Shown piece by piece: positions 9,901-23,900 of a DNA stretch of 64,000 nt. A program made the position numbers and the translations under genes. The stretch is from Dillenia suffruticosa (Eukaryota; Streptophyta; Magnoliopsida; Dilleniales; Dilleniaceae). A model generated the notes under the pieces. It worked only from the letters and a program-made list of their open reading frames with translations. It was not told the DNA's origin and searched no databases. Positions within the stretch are counted from its first letter, which is position 1; each line of letters begins with the position of its first letter. The DNA lies in the NCBI GenBank assembly GCA_033439265.1, contig JAVTVX010000009.1, forward strand, positions 6,909,109-6,973,108, given 5' to 3'.

Positions 9901-10465
9901 AATGTTGTCAATGGTTTTCACATCCACAAAAATTTTACAGAACTGCTCTAATCTCTCCAAAATAATTGGGAGTTCGGTAAGCAATGCGAATTTTCTTCAT
10001 TCCTCTGAAAGTTCGTTCTGCACTTTAATGGCCGCAAATTATGTTGCGAAATGATGAAAACAGCACGGTAGTGTAAGACGACTTAAATACAATTATGATC
10101 AAATTTTATTTCGCAGTTCAATCTAACACGTATTTTTAATTCAATTACTAACATATTTCGACTTCTTCAAATAAAATTGTTAAAAATATATTAATGTGGT
10201 GATCTATTTAATTGATGATTTTTTTAATCCATCAAACATTATTATGTCGAACAAAGCTTATATTTCGATTGGATTTAAATCTACGACCAATCAACTCTTC
10301 GTTAGACTCCTTGCTATCTCTCTTTTGATCGATCATTTGACTCAAATGGTACTACATTTCATTTCCATTAAATATTAATACCAGAGACCAAAAAAGGAGC
10401 CTCGAGTAGCTAGTATTAAAGCGTTGATGCAAAATAATTGGCTATGTCCCTCTATTTTGAGGAGA
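6979..10465. repeat. Array unit 3 (3,487 bp)
   Basis: (GA)9 and cggcg are shared with unit 7. Private changes are at 9314 (C to T), 9351 (C to A) and 9731 (T to A). Confidence 0.95.
7738..8229 (-). CDS. IDA-like four-repeat peptide precursor (unit 3)
   Basis: Intact copy with Thr41 and otherwise the common protein. TATA box at 8269-8275. Confidence 0.75.
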   Translation of the reverse strand: MRGKSKKERMGRLIQEMRCLTIFVILVLGLEICSSEREESTDFGVYPKGARVPPSGPSHGTSDPPPPPRLLNFGRYPKGAHIPPSGPSHRTSDPPPPPRLLDFGRYPKGARIPPSGPSHRTSDPPPPPRLLNFGTYPKGAHIPPSGPSHRTSDPPPPPHRPKM

Positions 10466-13400
10466 AGCGAGCATGGAGTAATCTTAAATATTCAAATAAC
10501 ATAATTTGCAACGATCGGCAGCCTTTTAGGTTTCTGGATGGACCTACCTGGCCGGCGTTAACTTATGTTTATCGGTCCATGTTTTGCTTTTGATATGAAG
10601 AATATCTGTATTTCAACTAGGATCGGCCCGAGCTCTGCTCCTTGCTCAGACATAGCTGCACTATTCAAACTTAGAGCGTCTCTTGACCAAGGTGATACCT
10701 CATTTTAGAATAATAACTATAGTTTAGATCTATCACTTTATAGTAGGTTAGATTTCATTCTTAAACTCATCTTCAAAATGATCTCAAGTTTTGCTTATTA
10801 ATTTCCCCTATAAACTGTGAGCGTGAATATATACTATGCGGTCGTAAACAAAATTTCTAATTTGAAGTGTAACTCTTGCTTTAATAATAATTATGCCATT
10901 TTTATTTTTTTTATTGTTTTATTCTCTGAAGAATCATTTTCTCTCGAGCCACGTAGTTTCACTTTCACAACAGTTACAATGGGAGGAACTCTTTAGTTGG
11001 GTCGAAAGGGAAAAGCAATTTGATGACCTCCCACTTCTCCTTTGAGTAAGGAAAAAATAAAACAAGGGACGCAAAAATATGCGTTATGATCAAAAGGAAA
11101 AAAATACGACATATAAGACCTTTTAGTAGAATGAACGTCGAATTACACTCTTATTCATCGATGCACGTACGGGCAGACAAACATGAGGACCAAAAGCCTC
11201 TTGGGTAGAGATAAAAACTCCCAGCTACATTTTTGGGCGATGAGGTGGCGGAGGAGGGTCCGAAGTCCTATGTGACGGTCCTGAGGGAGGAATGTGAGCC
11301 CCTTTTGGGTATGTCCCAAAATTTAGCAGCCGTGGTGGCGGAGGGGGATCCGAAGTCCTATGTGACGGCCCAGAAGGAGGAATACGAGCCCCTTTCGGGT
11401 ATCTCCCGAAATCTAGCAGCCGCGGTGGCGGAGGAGGATCCGAAGTCCTATGTGAGGGCCCAGAAGGAGGAATGTGAGCCCCTTTTGGGTATCTCCCAAA
11501 ATTTAGCAGCCGCGGTGGCGGAGGAGGATCCGAAGTCCCATGGGACGGACCCGAAGGAGGAACTCGAGCCCCTTTTGGATACACTCCAAAGTCAGTACTC
11601 TCCTCTCTTTCTGATGAGCAAATCTCGAGACCTAAAACAAGGATGACAAAAATTGTCAAACATCGCATTTCTTGAATTAATCGACCCATTCTCTCTTTCT
11701 TGCTCTTCCCTCTCATTCACTGACCCGTAGCTTTTTTGTACGTTAATATCCATGCTTATATACATGCACATGCATCCCTTTTGCCATATTTGAGTTATGA
11801 GCAAACCTTCCCCTCTTGGCCATATTGTTTTGAAAAATATCACGGCGTTATTTATGTTATTAGTGGAAACTCGCACAAAATGCATAATTAATATACCTAA
11901 ATGAAATCATGAAGATTTGGTACACAAGATCTTCATAAAATTGATTTGCTAACAATTTTCCACGTTTAATTTTTATTTATATCGCCGAAAACTTATGGCT
12001 AACGAGAATTTATGATTTAAAATTTTCTACTATAAAAAGAAGCGGGGGGATGATATTTCCATCTTCTGGCGAATCACGCAAGATGTTTACATTTTTGGAA
12101 CGTTCCGGATTATTTTGCCCTTCACCTTGAAATAACACTTCTCTTTGGCTTGAAAATTTTATCCTCCATGCGAAATAATGTGCGGGCTCGTGCACCGTGA
12201 GTGCAGACGTTAGCGGAAGTAAATCTCCATCTTTTTATTTCCATTTCCTTTTGGGACGGAACTCCTATAGAATTTTTTGTGATAGATAGGGTCTAAAATT
12301 TTTTGTCCTTTCTAGATATATTTAGATAATTTCTTAAGTTGTATAGAAACAGGAACGGCTATGAAACGATACGGGAAAATGGCAGATTTTAAAATACAGG
12401 AAATAGAAACGTGGGTAAATGCGTAAATATAAAATTATAAGAATTTTTTCGTAAATATTAATTATTTTATAAAAATAAAAAAATAACCATATTTCATAAT
12501 AAAAATATAAAATGACCAAAAAATGTCGTTATTGCTTATAACACAAATAATAAAAAATAGAAAATATAAATAAATAAATAAATGATTCATTAGATATGAA
12601 AATATGTAGAAGTAGAAGATACAGGAATTGTGTATAAGTACTAATTAATTTGGCGTGTTGAAACGTTGACGCAGCTATAGAAGGGAAGGAAAATTGAACG
12701 ACCATGAGGAAATGCATGGCAGTACTTCTAAGCTGGAAGATGATTACCACACTGAGATGTCAAGGAACCAAAACAGTCGTTTCATGCCATCTAAATCGTT
12801 CCTCAATGTTCTATAATCCCTCGACTTAAACAAGGGGCAGGGAGAGAGAGAGAGAGAGAGAGGGAGGGAGAATGAGAGCGCGCAATGATTCTAATAAGTA
12901 AATATTTTCTTATAATTTTTTATTTTTTTATTTATTATTTAGGACTTTAATTTCTTGTTTTTGATTTCAACTTTAGGGAATAGATATAAAAACTCATAAA
13001 TATTTTTGTAGCCCTTAGTAGAATTTTAAAATTGTTTAATATTTTCTTATAATTTTAGGGTCACTAATTTTTAATTGTTGTTTTTCTTATTCATAATCCG
13101 CGTACATAATTATTTTACAGTTTATATTTAGTTGTATTCAGATTTGTTTGTTATTAGTTGTTTATTTGCTCTTTTAATATATTTAAAATAAAAAAACCGA
13201 TCACATAATTTTAGCTAATTTAAACAAATAGATTACTAATCACAAGTGAGTAATTCAGGCGGGACCGACAATCGGATTCATAAAAATTGCTGCACCTTTT
13301 TGAAAAGTTCACGTCACCTGTGGCACTTGAATTTCGTCTCGAAAGAGAAAAAAAAAAAAAAAATTGAACTTCAAAATGCGGTGTTGGGCAATGTTGTCAA

Positions 13401-13954
13401 TGGTTTTCACATCCACAAAAATTTTACAGAACTGCTCTAATCTCTCCAAAATAATTGGGAGTTCGGTAAGCAATGCGAATTTTCTTCATTCCTCTGAAAG
13501 TTCGTTCTGCACTTTAATGGCCGCAAATTATGTTGCGAAATGATGAAAACAGCACGGTAGTGTAAGACGACTTAAATACAATTATGATCAAATTTTATTT
13601 CGCAGTTCAATCTAACACGTATTTTTAATTCAATTACTAACATATTTCGACTTCTTCAAATAAAATTGTTAAAAATATATTAATGTGGTGATCTATTTAA
13701 TTGATGATTTTTTTAATCCATCAAACATTATTATGTCGAACAAAGCTTATATTTCGATTGGATTTAAATCTACGACCAATCAACTCTTCGTTAGACTCCT
13801 TGCTATCTCTCTTTTGATCGATCATTTGACTCAAATGGTACTACATTTCATTTCCATTAAATATTAATACCAGAGACCAAAAAAGGAGCCTCGAGTAGCT
13901 AGTATTAAAGCGTTGATGCAAAATAATTGGCTATGTCCCTCTATTTTGAGGAGA
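10466..13954. repeat. Array unit 4 (3,489 bp)
   Basis: cacaag and ccgcg are shared with units 1 and 5. Changes are at 12380 (C to T, seen again only in unit 15) and 12416 (C to T, private). Confidence 0.95.
11225..11716 (-). CDS. IDA-like four-repeat peptide precursor (unit 4)
   Basis: Intact copy with Thr41. The rest of unit 4 is closer to the Ile41 units 1 and 5, so the CDS and spacer have different affinities. TATA box at 11756-11762. Confidence 0.75.
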   Translation of the reverse strand: MRGKSKKERMGRLIQEMRCLTIFVILVLGLEICSSEREESTDFGVYPKGARVPPSGPSHGTSDPPPPPRLLNFGRYPKGAHIPPSGPSHRTSDPPPPPRLLDFGRYPKGARIPPSGPSHRTSDPPPPPRLLNFGTYPKGAHIPPSGPSHRTSDPPPPPHRPKM

Positions 13955-16900
13955 AGCGAGCATGGAGTAATCTTAAATATTCAAATAACATAATTTGCAA
14001 CGATCGGCAGCCTTTTAGGTTTCTGGATGGACCTACCTGGCCGGCGTTAACTTATGTTTATCGGTCCATGTTTTGCTTTTGATATGAAGAATATCTGTAT
14101 TTCAACTAGGATCGGCCCGAGCTCTGCTCCTTGCTCAGACATAGCTGCACTATTCAAACTTAGAGCGTCTCTTGACCAAGGTGATACCTCATTTTAGAAT
14201 AATAACTATAGTTTAGATCTATCACTTTATAGTAGGTTAGATTTCATTCTTAAACTCATCTTCAAAATGATCTCAAGTTTTGCTTATTAATTTCCCCTAT
14301 AAACTGTGAGCGTGAATATATACTATGCGGTCGTAAACAAAATTTCTAATTTGAAGTGTAACTCTTGCTTTAATAATAATTATGCCATTTTTATTTTTTT
14401 TATTGTTTTATTCTCTGAAGAATCATTTTCTCTCGAGCCACGTAGTTTCACTTTCACAACAGTTACAATGGGAGGAACTCTTTAGTTGGGTCGAAAGGGA
14501 AAAGCAATTTGATGACCTCCCACTTCTCCTTTGAGTAAGGAAAAAATAAAACAAGGGACGCAAAAATATGCGTTATGATCAAAAGGAAAAAAATACGACA
14601 TATAAGACCTTTTAGTAGAATGAACGTCGAATTACACTCTTATTCATCGATGCACGTACGGGCAGACAAACATGAGGACCAAAAGCCTCTTGGGTAGAGA
14701 TAAAAACTCCCAGCTACATTTTTGGGCGATGAGGTGGCGGAGGAGGGTCCGAAGTCCTATGTGACGGTCCTGAGGGAGGAATGTGAGCCCCTTTTGGGTA
14801 TGTCCCAAAATTTAGCAGCCGTGGTGGCGGAGGGGGATCCGAAGTCCTATGTGACGGCCCAGAAGGAGGAATACGAGCCCCTTTCGGGTATCTCCCGAAA
14901 TCTAGCAGCCGCGGTGGCGGAGGAGGATCCGAAGTCCTATGTGAGGGCCCAGAAGGAGGAATGTGAGCCCCTTTTGGGTATCTCCCAAAATTTAGCAGCC
15001 GCGGTGGCGGAGGAGGATCCGAAGTCCCATGGGACGGACCCGAAGGAGGAACTCGAGCCCCTTTTGGATACACTCCAAAGTCAATACTCTCCTCTCTTTC
15101 TGATGAGCAAATCTCGAGACCTAAAACAAGGATGACAAAAATTGTCAAACATCGCATTTCTTGAATTAATCGACCCATTCTCTCTTTCTTGCTCTTCCCT
15201 CTCATTCACTGACCCGTAGCTTTTTTGTACGTTAATATCCATGCTTATATACATGCACATGCATCCCTTTTGCCATATTTGAGTTATGAGCAAACCTTCC
15301 CCTCTTGGCCATATTGTTTTGAAAAATATCACGGCGTTATTTATGTTATTAGTGGAAACTCGCACAAAATGCATAATTAATATACCTAAATGAAATCATG
15401 AAGATTTGGTACACAAGATCTTCATAAAATTGATTTGCTAACAATTTTCCACGTTTAATTTTTATTTATATCGCCGAAAACTTATGGCTAACGAGAATTT
15501 ATGATTTAAAATTTTCTACTATAAAAAGAAGCGGGGGGATGATATTTCCATCTTCTGGCGAATCACGCAAGATGTTTACATTTTTGGAACGTTCCGGATT
15601 ATTTTGCCCTTCACCTTGAAATAACACTTCTCTTTGGCTTGAAAATTTTATCCTCCATGCGAAATAATGTGCGGGCTCGTGCACCGTGAGTGCAGACGTT
15701 AGCGGAAGTAAATCTCCATCTTTTTATTTCCATTTCCTTTTGGGACGGAACTCCTATAGAATTTTTTGTGATAGATAGGGTCTAAAATTTTTTGTCCTTT
15801 CTAGATATATTTAGATAATTTCTTAAGTTGTATAGAAACAGGAACGGCTATGAAACGATACGGGAAAACGGCAGATTTTAAAATACAGGAAATAGAAACG
15901 TGGGCAAATGCGTAAATATAAAATTATAAGAATTTTTTCGTAAATATTAATTATTTTATAAAAATAAAAAAATAACCATATTTCATAATAAAAATATAAA
16001 ATGACCAAAAAATGTCGTTATTGCTTATAACACAAATAATAAAAAATAGAAAATATAAATAAATAAATAAATGATTCATTAGATATGAAAATATGTAGAA
16101 GTAGAAGATACAGGAATTGTGTATAAGTACTAATTAATTTGGCGTGTTGAAACGTTGACGCAGCTATAGAAGGGAAGGAAAATTGAACGACCATGAGGAA
16201 ATGCATGGCAGTACTTCTAAGCTGGAAGATGATTACCACACTGAGATGTCAAGGAACCAAAACAGTCGTTTCATGCCATCTAAATCGTTCCTCAATGTTC
16301 TATAATCCCTCGACTTAAACAAGGGGCAGGGAGAGAGAGAGAGAGAGAGAGGGAGGGAGAATGAGAGCGCGCAATGATTCTAATAAGTAAATATTTTCTT
16401 ATAATTTTTTATTTTTTTATTTATTATTTAGGACTTTAATTTCTTGTTTTTGATTTCAACTTTAGGGAATAGATATAAAAACTCATAAATATTTTTGTAG
16501 CCCTTAGTAGAATTTTAAAATTGTTTAATATTTTCTTATAATTTTAGGGTCACTAATTTTTAATTGTTGTTTTTCTTATTCATAATCCGCGTACATAATT
16601 ATTTTACAGTTTATATTTAGTTGTATTCAGATTTGTTTGTTATTAGTTGTTTATTTGCTCTTTTAATATATTTAAAATAAAAAAACCGATCACATAATTT
16701 TAGCTAATTTAAACAAATAGATTACTAATCACAAGTGAGTAATTCAGGCGGGACCGACAATCGGATTCATAAAAATTGCTGCACCTTTTTGAAAAGTTCA
16801 CGTCACCTGTGGCACTTGAATTTCGTCTCGAAAGAGAAAAAAAAAAAAAAAAATTGAACTTCAAAATGCGGTGTTGGGCAATGTTGTCAATGGTTTTCAC

Positions 16901-17444
16901 ATCCACAAAAATTTTACAGAACTGCTCTAATCTCTCCAAAATAATTGGGAGTTCGGTAAGCAATGCGAATTTTCTTCATTCCTCTGAAAGTTCGTTCTGC
17001 ACTTTAATGGCCGCAAATTATGTTGCGAAATGATGAAAACAGCACGGTAGTGTAAGACGACTTAAATACAATTATGATCAAATTTTATTTCGCAGTTCAA
17101 TCTAACACGTATTTTTAATTCAATTACTAACATATTTCGACTTCTTCAAATAAAATTGTTAAAAATATATTAATGTGGTGATCTATTTAATTGATGATTT
17201 TTTTAATCCATCAAACATTATTATGTCGAACAAAGCTTATATTTCGATTGGATTTAAATCTACGACCAATCAACTCTTCGTTAGACTCCTTGCTATCTCT
17301 CTTTTGATCGATCATTTGACTCAAATGGTACTACATTTCATTTCCATTAAATATTAATACCAGAGACCAAAAAAGGAGCCTCGAGTAGCTAGTATTAAAG
17401 CGTTGATGCAAAATAATTGGCTATGTCCCTCTATTTTGAGGAGA
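13955..17444. repeat. Array unit 5 (3,490 bp)
   Basis: It matches unit 1 at all diagnostic sites I checked; the A tract is one base longer (17 A). Confidence 0.95.
14714..15205 (-). CDS. IDA-like four-repeat peptide precursor (unit 5)
   Basis: Intact copy with Ile41, same protein as unit 1. TATA box at 15245-15251. Confidence 0.75.
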   Translation of the reverse strand: MRGKSKKERMGRLIQEMRCLTIFVILVLGLEICSSEREESIDFGVYPKGARVPPSGPSHGTSDPPPPPRLLNFGRYPKGAHIPPSGPSHRTSDPPPPPRLLDFGRYPKGARIPPSGPSHRTSDPPPPPRLLNFGTYPKGAHIPPSGPSHRTSDPPPPPHRPKM

Positions 17445-20400
17445 AGCGAGCATGGAGTAATCTTAAATATTCAAATAACATAATTTGCAACGATCGGCAG
17501 CCTTTTAGGTTTCTGGATGGACCTACCTGGCCGGCGTTAACTTATGTTTATCGGTCCATGTTTTGCTTTTGATATGAAGAATATCTGTATTTCAACTAGG
17601 ATCGGCCCGAGCTCTGCTCCTTGCTCAGACATAGCTGCACTATTCAAACTTAGAGCGTCTCTTGACCAAGGTGATACCTCATTTTAGAATAATAACTATA
17701 GTTTAGATCTATCACTTTATAGTAGGTTAGATTTCATTCTTAAACTCATCTTCAAAATGATCTCAAGTTTTGCTTATTAATTTCCCCTATAAACTGTGAG
17801 CGTGAATATATACTATGCGGTCGTAAACAAAATTTCTAATTTGAAGTGTAACTCTTGCTTTAATAATAATTATGCCATTTTTATTTTTTTTATTGTTTTA
17901 TTCTCTGAAGAATCATTTTCTCTCGAGCCACGTAGTTTCACTTTCACAACAGTTACAATGGGAGGAACTCTTTAGTTGGGTCGAAAGGGAAAAGCAATTT
18001 GATGACCTCCCACTTCTCCTTTGAGTAAGGAAAAAATAAAACAAGGGACGCAAAAATATGCGTTATGATCAAAAGGAAAAAAATACGACATATAAGACCT
18101 TTTAGTAGAATGAACGTCGAATTACACTCTTATTCATCGATGCACGTACGGGCAGACAAACATGAGGACCAAAAGCCTCTTGGGTAGAGATAAAAACTCC
18201 CAGCTACATTTTTGGGCGATGAGGTGGCGGAGGAGGGTCCGAAGTCCTATGTGACGGTCCTGAGGGAGGAATGTGAGCCCCTTTTGGGTATGTCCCAAAA
18301 TTTAGCAGCCGTGGTGGCGGAGGGGGATCCGAAGTCCTATGTGACGGCCCAGAAGGAGGAATACGAGCCCCTTTCGGGTATCTCCCGAAATCTAGCAGTC
18401 GCGGTGGCGGAGGAGGATACGAAGTCCTATGTGAGGGCCCAGAAGGAGGAATGTGAGCCCCTTTTGGGTATCTCCCAAAATTTAGCAGCCGCGGTGGCGG
18501 AGGAGGATCCGAAGTCCCATGGGACGGACCCGAAGGAGGAACTCGAGCCCCTTTTGGATACACTCCAAAGTCAGTACTCTCCTCTCTTTCTGATGAGCAA
18601 ATCTCGAGACCTAAAACAAGGATGACAAAAATTGTCAAACATCGCATTTCTTGAATTAATCGACCCATTCTCTCTTTCTTGCTCTTCCCTCTCATTCACT
18701 GACCCGTAGCTTTTTTGTACGTTAATATCCATGCTTATATACATGCACATGCATCCCTTTTGCCATATTTGAGTTATGAGCAAACCTTCCCCTCTTGGCC
18801 ATATTGTTTTGAAAAATATCACGGCGTTATTTATGTTATTAGTGGAAACTCGCACAAAATGCATAATTAATATACCTAAATGAAATCATGAAGATTTGGT
18901 ACACAAGATCTTCATAAAATTGATTTGCTAACAATTTTCCACGTTTAATTTTTATTTATATCGCCGAAAACTTATGGCTAACGAGAATTTATGATTTAAA
19001 ATTTTCTACTATAAAAAGAAGCGGGGGGATGATATTTCCATCTTCTGGCGAATCACGCAAGATGTTTACATTTTTGGAACGTTCCGGATTATTTTGCCCT
19101 TCACCTTGAAATAACACTTCTCTTTGGCTTGAAAATTTTATCCTCCATGCGAAATAATGTGCGGGCTCGTGCACCGTGAGTGCAGACGTTAGCGGAAGTA
19201 AATCTCCATCTTTTTATTTCCATTTCCTTTTGGGACGGAACTCCTATAGAATTTTTTGTGATAGATAGGGTCTAAAATTTTTTGTCCTTTCTAGATATAT
19301 TTAGATAATTTCTTAAGTAGTATAGAAACAGGAACGGCTATGAAACGATACGGGAAAACGGCAGATTTTAAAATACAGGAAATAGAAACGTGGGCAAATG
19401 CGTAAATATAAAATTATAAGAATTTTTTCGTAAATATTAATTATTTTATAAAAATAAAAAAATAACCATATTTCATAATAAAAATATAAAATGACCAAAA
19501 AATGTCGTTATTGCTTATAACACAAATAATAAAAAATAGAAAATATAAATAAATAAATAAATGATTCATTAGATATGAAAATATGTAGAAGTAGAAGATA
19601 CAGGAATTGTGTATAAGTACTAATTAATTTGGCGTGTTGAAACGTTGACGCAGCTATAGAAGGGAAGGAAAATTGAACGACCATGAGGAAATGCATGGCA
19701 GTACTTCTAAGCTGGAAGATGATTACCACACTGAGATGTCAAGGAACCAAAACAGTCGTTTCATGCCATCTAAATCGTTCCTCAATGTTCTATAATCCCT
19801 CGACTTAAACAAGGGGCAGGGAGAGAGAGAGAGAGAGAGAGGGAGGGAGAATGAGAGCGCGCAATGATTCTAATAAGTAAATATTTTCTTATAATTTTTT
19901 ATTTTTTTATTTATTATTTAGGACTTTAATTTCTTGTTTTTGATTTCAACTTTAGGGAATAGATATAAAAACTCATAAATATTTTTGTAGCCCTTAGTAG
20001 AATTTTAAAATTGTTTAATATTTTCTTATAATTTTAGGGTCACTAATTTTTAATTGTTGTTTTTTTTATTCATAATCGGCGTACATAATTATTTTACAGT
20101 TTATATTTAGTTGTATTCAGATTTGTTTGTTATTAGTTGTTTATTTGCTCTTTTAATATATTTAAAATAAAAAAACCGATCACATAATTTTAGCTAATTT
20201 AAACAAATAGATTACTAATCAAAAGTGAGTAATTCAGGCGGGACCGACAATCGGATTCATAAAAATTGCTGCACCTTTTTGAAAAGTTCACGTCACCTGT
20301 GGCACTTGAATTTCGTCTCGAAAGAGAAAAAAAAAAAAAAAATTGAACTTCAAAATGCGGTGTTGGGCAATGTTGTCAATGGTTTTCACATCCACAAAAA

Positions 20401-20933
20401 TTTTACAGAACTGCTCTAATCTCTCCAAAATAATTGGGAGTTCGGTAAGCAATGCGAATTTTCTTCATTCCTCTGAAAGTTCGTTCTGCACTTTAATGGC
20501 CGCAAATTATGTTGCGAAATGATGAAAACAGCACGGTAGTGTAAGACGACTTAAATACAATTATGATCAAATTTTATTTCGCAGTTCAATCTAACACGTA
20601 TTTTTAATTCAATTACTAACATATTTCGACTTCTTCAAATAAAATTGTTAAAAATATATTAATGTGGTGATCTATTTAATTGATGATTTTTTTAATCCAT
20701 CAAACATTATTATGTCGAACAAAGCTTATATTTCGATTGGATTTAAATCTACGACCAATCAACTCTTCGTTAGACTCCTTGCTATCTCTCTTTTGATCGA
20801 TCATTTGACTCAAATGGTACTACATTTCATTTCCATTAAATATTAATACCAGAGACCAAAAAAGGAGCCTCGAGTAGCTAGTATTAAAGCGTTGATGCAA
20901 AATAATTGGCTATGTCCCTCTATTTTGAGGAGA
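17445..20933. repeat. Array unit 6 (3,489 bp)
   Basis: Near-duplicate of unit 2, exactly 13,955 bp away (four units). It shares Tyr93, the linked silent change, agtag near 19318, the unbroken T run near 20065 and cggcg. Confidence 0.95.
18204..18695 (-). CDS. IDA-like four-repeat peptide precursor (unit 6), D93Y variant
   Basis: Intact copy with Thr41 and Tyr93, the same protein as unit 2. TATA box at 18735-18741. Confidence 0.75.
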   Translation of the reverse strand: MRGKSKKERMGRLIQEMRCLTIFVILVLGLEICSSEREESTDFGVYPKGARVPPSGPSHGTSDPPPPPRLLNFGRYPKGAHIPPSGPSHRTSYPPPPPRLLDFGRYPKGARIPPSGPSHRTSDPPPPPRLLNFGTYPKGAHIPPSGPSHRTSDPPPPPHRPKM

Positions 20934-23900
20934 AGCGAGCATGGAGTAATCTTAAATATTCAAATAACATAATTTGCAACGATCGGCAGCCTTTTAGGTT
21001 TCTGGATGGACCTACCTGGCCGGCGTTAACTTATGTTTATCGGTCCATGTTTTGCTTTTGATATGAAGAATATCTGTATTTCAACTAGGATCGGCCCGAG
21101 CTCTGCTCCTTGCTCAGACATAGCTGCACTATTCAAACTTAGAGCGTCTCTTGACCAAGGTGATACCTCATTTTAGAATAATAACTATAGTTTAGATCTA
21201 TCACTTTATAGTAGGTTAGATTTCATTCTTAAACTCATCTTCAAAATGATCTCAAGTTTTGCTTATTAATTTCCCCTATAAACTGTGAGCGTGAATATAT
21301 ACTATGCGGTCGTAAACAAAATTTCTAATTTGAAGTGTAACTCTTGCTTTAATAATAATTATGCCATTTTTATTTTTTTTATTGTTTTATTCTCTGAAGA
21401 ATCATTTTCTCTCGAGCCACGTAGTTTCACTTTCACAACAGTTACAATGGGAGGAACTCTTTAGTTGGGTCGAAAGGGAAAAGCAATTTGATGACCTCCC
21501 ACTTCTCCTTTGAGTAAGGAAAAAATAAAACAAGGGACGCAAAAATATGCGTTATGATCAAAAGGAAAAAAATACGACATATAAGACCTTTTAGTAGAAT
21601 GAACGTCGAATTACACTCTTATTCATCGATGCACGTACGGGCAGACAAACATGAGGACCAAAAGCCTCTTGGGTAGAGATAAAAACTCCCAGCTACATTT
21701 TTGGGCGATGAGGTGGCGGAGGAGGGTCCGAAGTCCTATGTGACGGTCCTGAGGGAGGAATGTGAGCCCCTTTTGGGTATGTCCCAAAATTTAGCAGCCG
21801 TGGTGGCGGAGGGGGATCCGAAGTCCTATGTGACGGCCCAGAAGGAGGAATACGAGCCCCTTTCGGGTATCTCCCGAAATCTAGCAGCCGCGGTGGCGGA
21901 GGAGGATCCGAAGTCCTATGTGAGGGCCCAGAAGGAGGAATGTGAGCCCCTTTTGGGTATCTCCCAAAATTTAGCAGCCGCGGTGGCGGAGGAGGATCCG
22001 AAGTCCCATGGGACGGACCCGAAGGAGGAACTCGAGCCCCTTTTGGATACACTCCAAAGTCAGTACTCTCCTCTCTTTCTGATGAGCAAATCTCGAGACC
22101 TAAAACAAGGATGACAAAAATTGTCAAACATCGCATTTCTTGAATTAATCGACCCATTCTCTCTTTCTTGCTCTTCCCTCTCATTCACTGACCCGTAGCT
22201 TTTTTGTACGTTAATATCCATGCTTATATACATGCACATGCATCCCTTTTGCCATATTTGAGTTATGAGCAAACCTTCCCCTCTTGGCCATATTGTTTTG
22301 AAAAATATCACGGCGTTATTTATGTTATTAGTGGAAACTCGCACAAAATGCATAATTAATATACCTAAATGAAATCATGAAGATTTGGTACACAAGATCT
22401 TCATAAAATTGATTTGCTAACAATTTTCCACGTTTAATTTTTATTTATATCGCCGAAAACTTATGGCTAACGAGAATTTATGATTTAAAATTTTCTACTA
22501 TAAAAAGAAGCGGGGGGATGATATTTCCATCTTCTGGCGAATCACGCAAGATGTTTACATTTTTGGAACGTTCCGGATTATTTTGCCCTTCACCTTGAAA
22601 TAACACTTCTCTTTGGCTTGAAAATTTTATCCTCCATGCGAAATAATGTGCGGGCTCGTGCACCGTGAGTGCAGACGTTAGCGGAAGTAAATCTCCATCT
22701 TTTTATTTCCATTTCCTTTTGGGACGGAACTCCTATAGAATTTTTTGTGATAGATAGGGTCTAAAATTTTTTGTCCTTTCTAGATATATTTAGATAATTT
22801 CTTAAGTTGTATAGAAACAGGAACGGCTATGAAACGATACTGGAAAACGGCAGATTTTAAAATACAGGAAATAGAAACGTGGGCAAATGCGTAAATATAA
22901 AATTATAAGAATTTTTTCGTAAATATTAATTATTTTATAAAAATAAAAAAATAACCATATTTCATAATAAAAATATAAAATGACCAAAAAATGTCGTTAT
23001 TGCTTATAACACAAATAATAAAAAATAGAAAATATAAATAAATAAATAAATGATTCATTAGATATGAAAATATGTAGAAGTAGAAGATACAGGAATTGTG
23101 TATAAGTACTAATTAATTTGGCGTGTTGAAACGTTGACGCAGCTATAGAAGGGAAGGAAAATTGAACGACCATAAGGAAATGCATGGCAGTACTTCTAAG
23201 CTGGAAGATGATTACCACACTGAGATGTCAAGGAACCAAAACAGTCGTTTCATGCCATCTAAATCGTTCCTCAATGTTCTATAATCCCTCGACTTAAACA
23301 AGGGGCAGGGAGAGAGAGAGAGAGAGAGGGAGGGAGAATGAGAGCGCGCAATGATTCTAATAAGTAAATATTTTCTTATAATTTTTTATTTTTTTATTTA
23401 TTATTTAGGACTTTAATTTCTTGTTTTTGATTTCAACTTTAGGGAATAGATATAAAAACTCATAAATATTTTTGTAGCCCTTAGTAGAATTTTAAAATTG
23501 TTTAATATTTTCTTATAATTTTAGGGTCACTAATTTTTAATTGTTGTTTTTCTTATTCATAATCGGCGTACATAATTATTTTACAGTTTATATTTAGTTG
23601 TATTCAGATTTGTTTGTTATTAGTTGTTTATTTGCTCTTTTAATATATTTAAAATAAAAAAACCGATCACATAATTTTAGCTAATTTAAACAAATAGATT
23701 ACTAATCAAAAGTGAGTAATTCAGGCGGGACCGACAATCGGATTCATAAAAATTGCTGCACCTTTTTGAAAAGTTCACGTCACCTGTGGCACTTGAATTT
23801 CGTCTCGAAAGAGAAAAAAAAAAAAAAAATTGAACTTCAAAATGCGGTGTTGGGCAATGTTGTCAATGGTTTTCACATCCACAAAAATTTTACAGAACTG